From: Cardiocondyla obscurior
Taxonomy: Eukaryota; Arthropoda; Insecta; Hymenoptera; Formicidae
NCBI RefSeq assembly: GCF_019399895.1
Contig: NC_091867.1
Coordinates: 8,011,501 to 8,075,500, forward strand
DNA length: 64,000 nucleotides
Direction: 5' to 3'
Of the stretch, positions 63,586-64,000 are shown piece after piece (within the stretch, counting starts at the first letter, position 1; each line of letters begins with the position of its first letter). The translations under genes and the position numbers were made by a program. Under the pieces are notes generated by a model. That model ran no database searches and was not told the DNA's origin. It worked only from the letters and a program-made list of their open reading frames with translations.

Positions 63586-64000
63586 TCAACTTTTGCTGAA
63601 CGTGTAGGAAAAACCGTCGGGGGTGCGATTGAAGCTGAGCTTTCCCGGTGGATAAAACTTCGGAGCCGCCGGGGTTGATATCGCGTTGTGTTGCGACGCA
63701 GGGCGAAGGTGAGGGTGTGAGCGCGGTCTCGGTGGTGTATATGAGGGTATACTCTGCAATTCTGAGGGATAATGATAGTGAGGTGACGGCTGTGGTCGGT
63801 ACGGATACCGCGGTGATGTTGGGACCGGTTGATACTGAGGCGGCTCTGACGTTGGTTGATACTGCGGCGGCTCTGGCGTTGGTTGATACTGCGGCTGATA
63901 CTGCGGCCGAGGTTGCGGCTGATAAACGACAGGCTGCGGCTCGTAATCCGGTTGATAGCGGCGCGGGTACTGCCGAGGGGTTGGCGGCGCGTAACTCGGG
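63586..64000 (-). CDS. Pro/Tyr/Gln-rich cuticle-like structural protein, C-terminal part (runs off right edge)
   Basis: The minus-strand frame is open from the window edge to a TGA at 63586-63588, giving 137 residues. The first half is a Pro/Tyr/Gln-rich low-complexity chain with QYQP and PEPPQYQP repeats visible in the DNA as a tandem repeat (63825-63910). The end is more conserved-looking: KFYPPGKLSFNRTPDGFSYTFSKS. Extended Pro/Tyr/Gln chains ending in a short aromatic motif are typical of secreted insect cuticular and resilin-like proteins, which bind or pack with chitin; that assignment is inference because the chitin-binding domain and signal peptide would lie beyond the edge. An AATAAA pair follows about 20 bases past the stop. 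The absence of early Met codons in this piece fits an internal or terminal exon. Confidence 0.7.
   Translation of the reverse strand, partial: PSYAPPTPRQYPRRYQPDYEPQPVVYQPQPRPQYQPQYQPTPEPPQYQPTSEPPQYQPVPTSPRYPYRPQPSPHYHYPSELQSIPSYTPPRPRSHPHLRPASQHNAISTPAAPKFYPPGKLSFNRTPDGFSYTFSKS

Overview
The window reads as nuclear DNA of an insect, most likely a hymenopteran and perhaps an ant. Introns are short to very long with GT-AG borders, intergenic DNA is AT-rich with many poly-T/poly-A runs and microsatellites, CpG is not depleted, and the recognisable proteins are insect families (ZAD zinc finger, SLC36-like transporters, a Pro/Tyr/Gln-rich cuticle-like protein). There is no sign of operons, phage, CRISPR or intact transposons. 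The order-level call is inference.

Layout. 1-27462 holds no gene I can support firmly, only a weak candidate terminal exon on the minus strand (7543-7665) and short hairpins and repeats; it is probably intron or upstream sequence of the next gene. 27463-33123 (+) carries the 3' exons of a coiled-coil, Ser-rich protein with two alternative C-termini and an SRIP motif of the kind bound by EB1. 36907-41330 (+) is a decayed copy of an SLC36-type amino acid transporter with two frameshifts and a nonsense codon. 42915-50433 (+) is its intact tandem relative, 464 residues over seven coding exons, with a TATA plus TCAGT core promoter and a second, apparently disabled, first coding exon. 53164-59369 (+) is a ZAD/C2H2 zinc-finger gene of six coding exons (452 residues) whose second intron contains a GC- and pyrimidine-rich block that may be an alternative promoter. 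63586-64000 (-) is the 3' end of a Pro/Tyr/Gln-rich, cuticle-like gene that runs off the right edge and converges on the zinc-finger gene.

How they relate: the only functional cluster is the transporter pair, a tandem duplication in which one copy stays open and the other is broken. The rest look like unrelated neighbours. The splice models were built by eye from reading frame, intron phase and alignment of the two transporter copies; no search could be run. I found no convincing new biological system. The best leads are the transporter pseudogene, the disabled first exon of the intact transporter, the in-frame 78-base intron inside a zinc finger, and the possible ZAD-less promoter.
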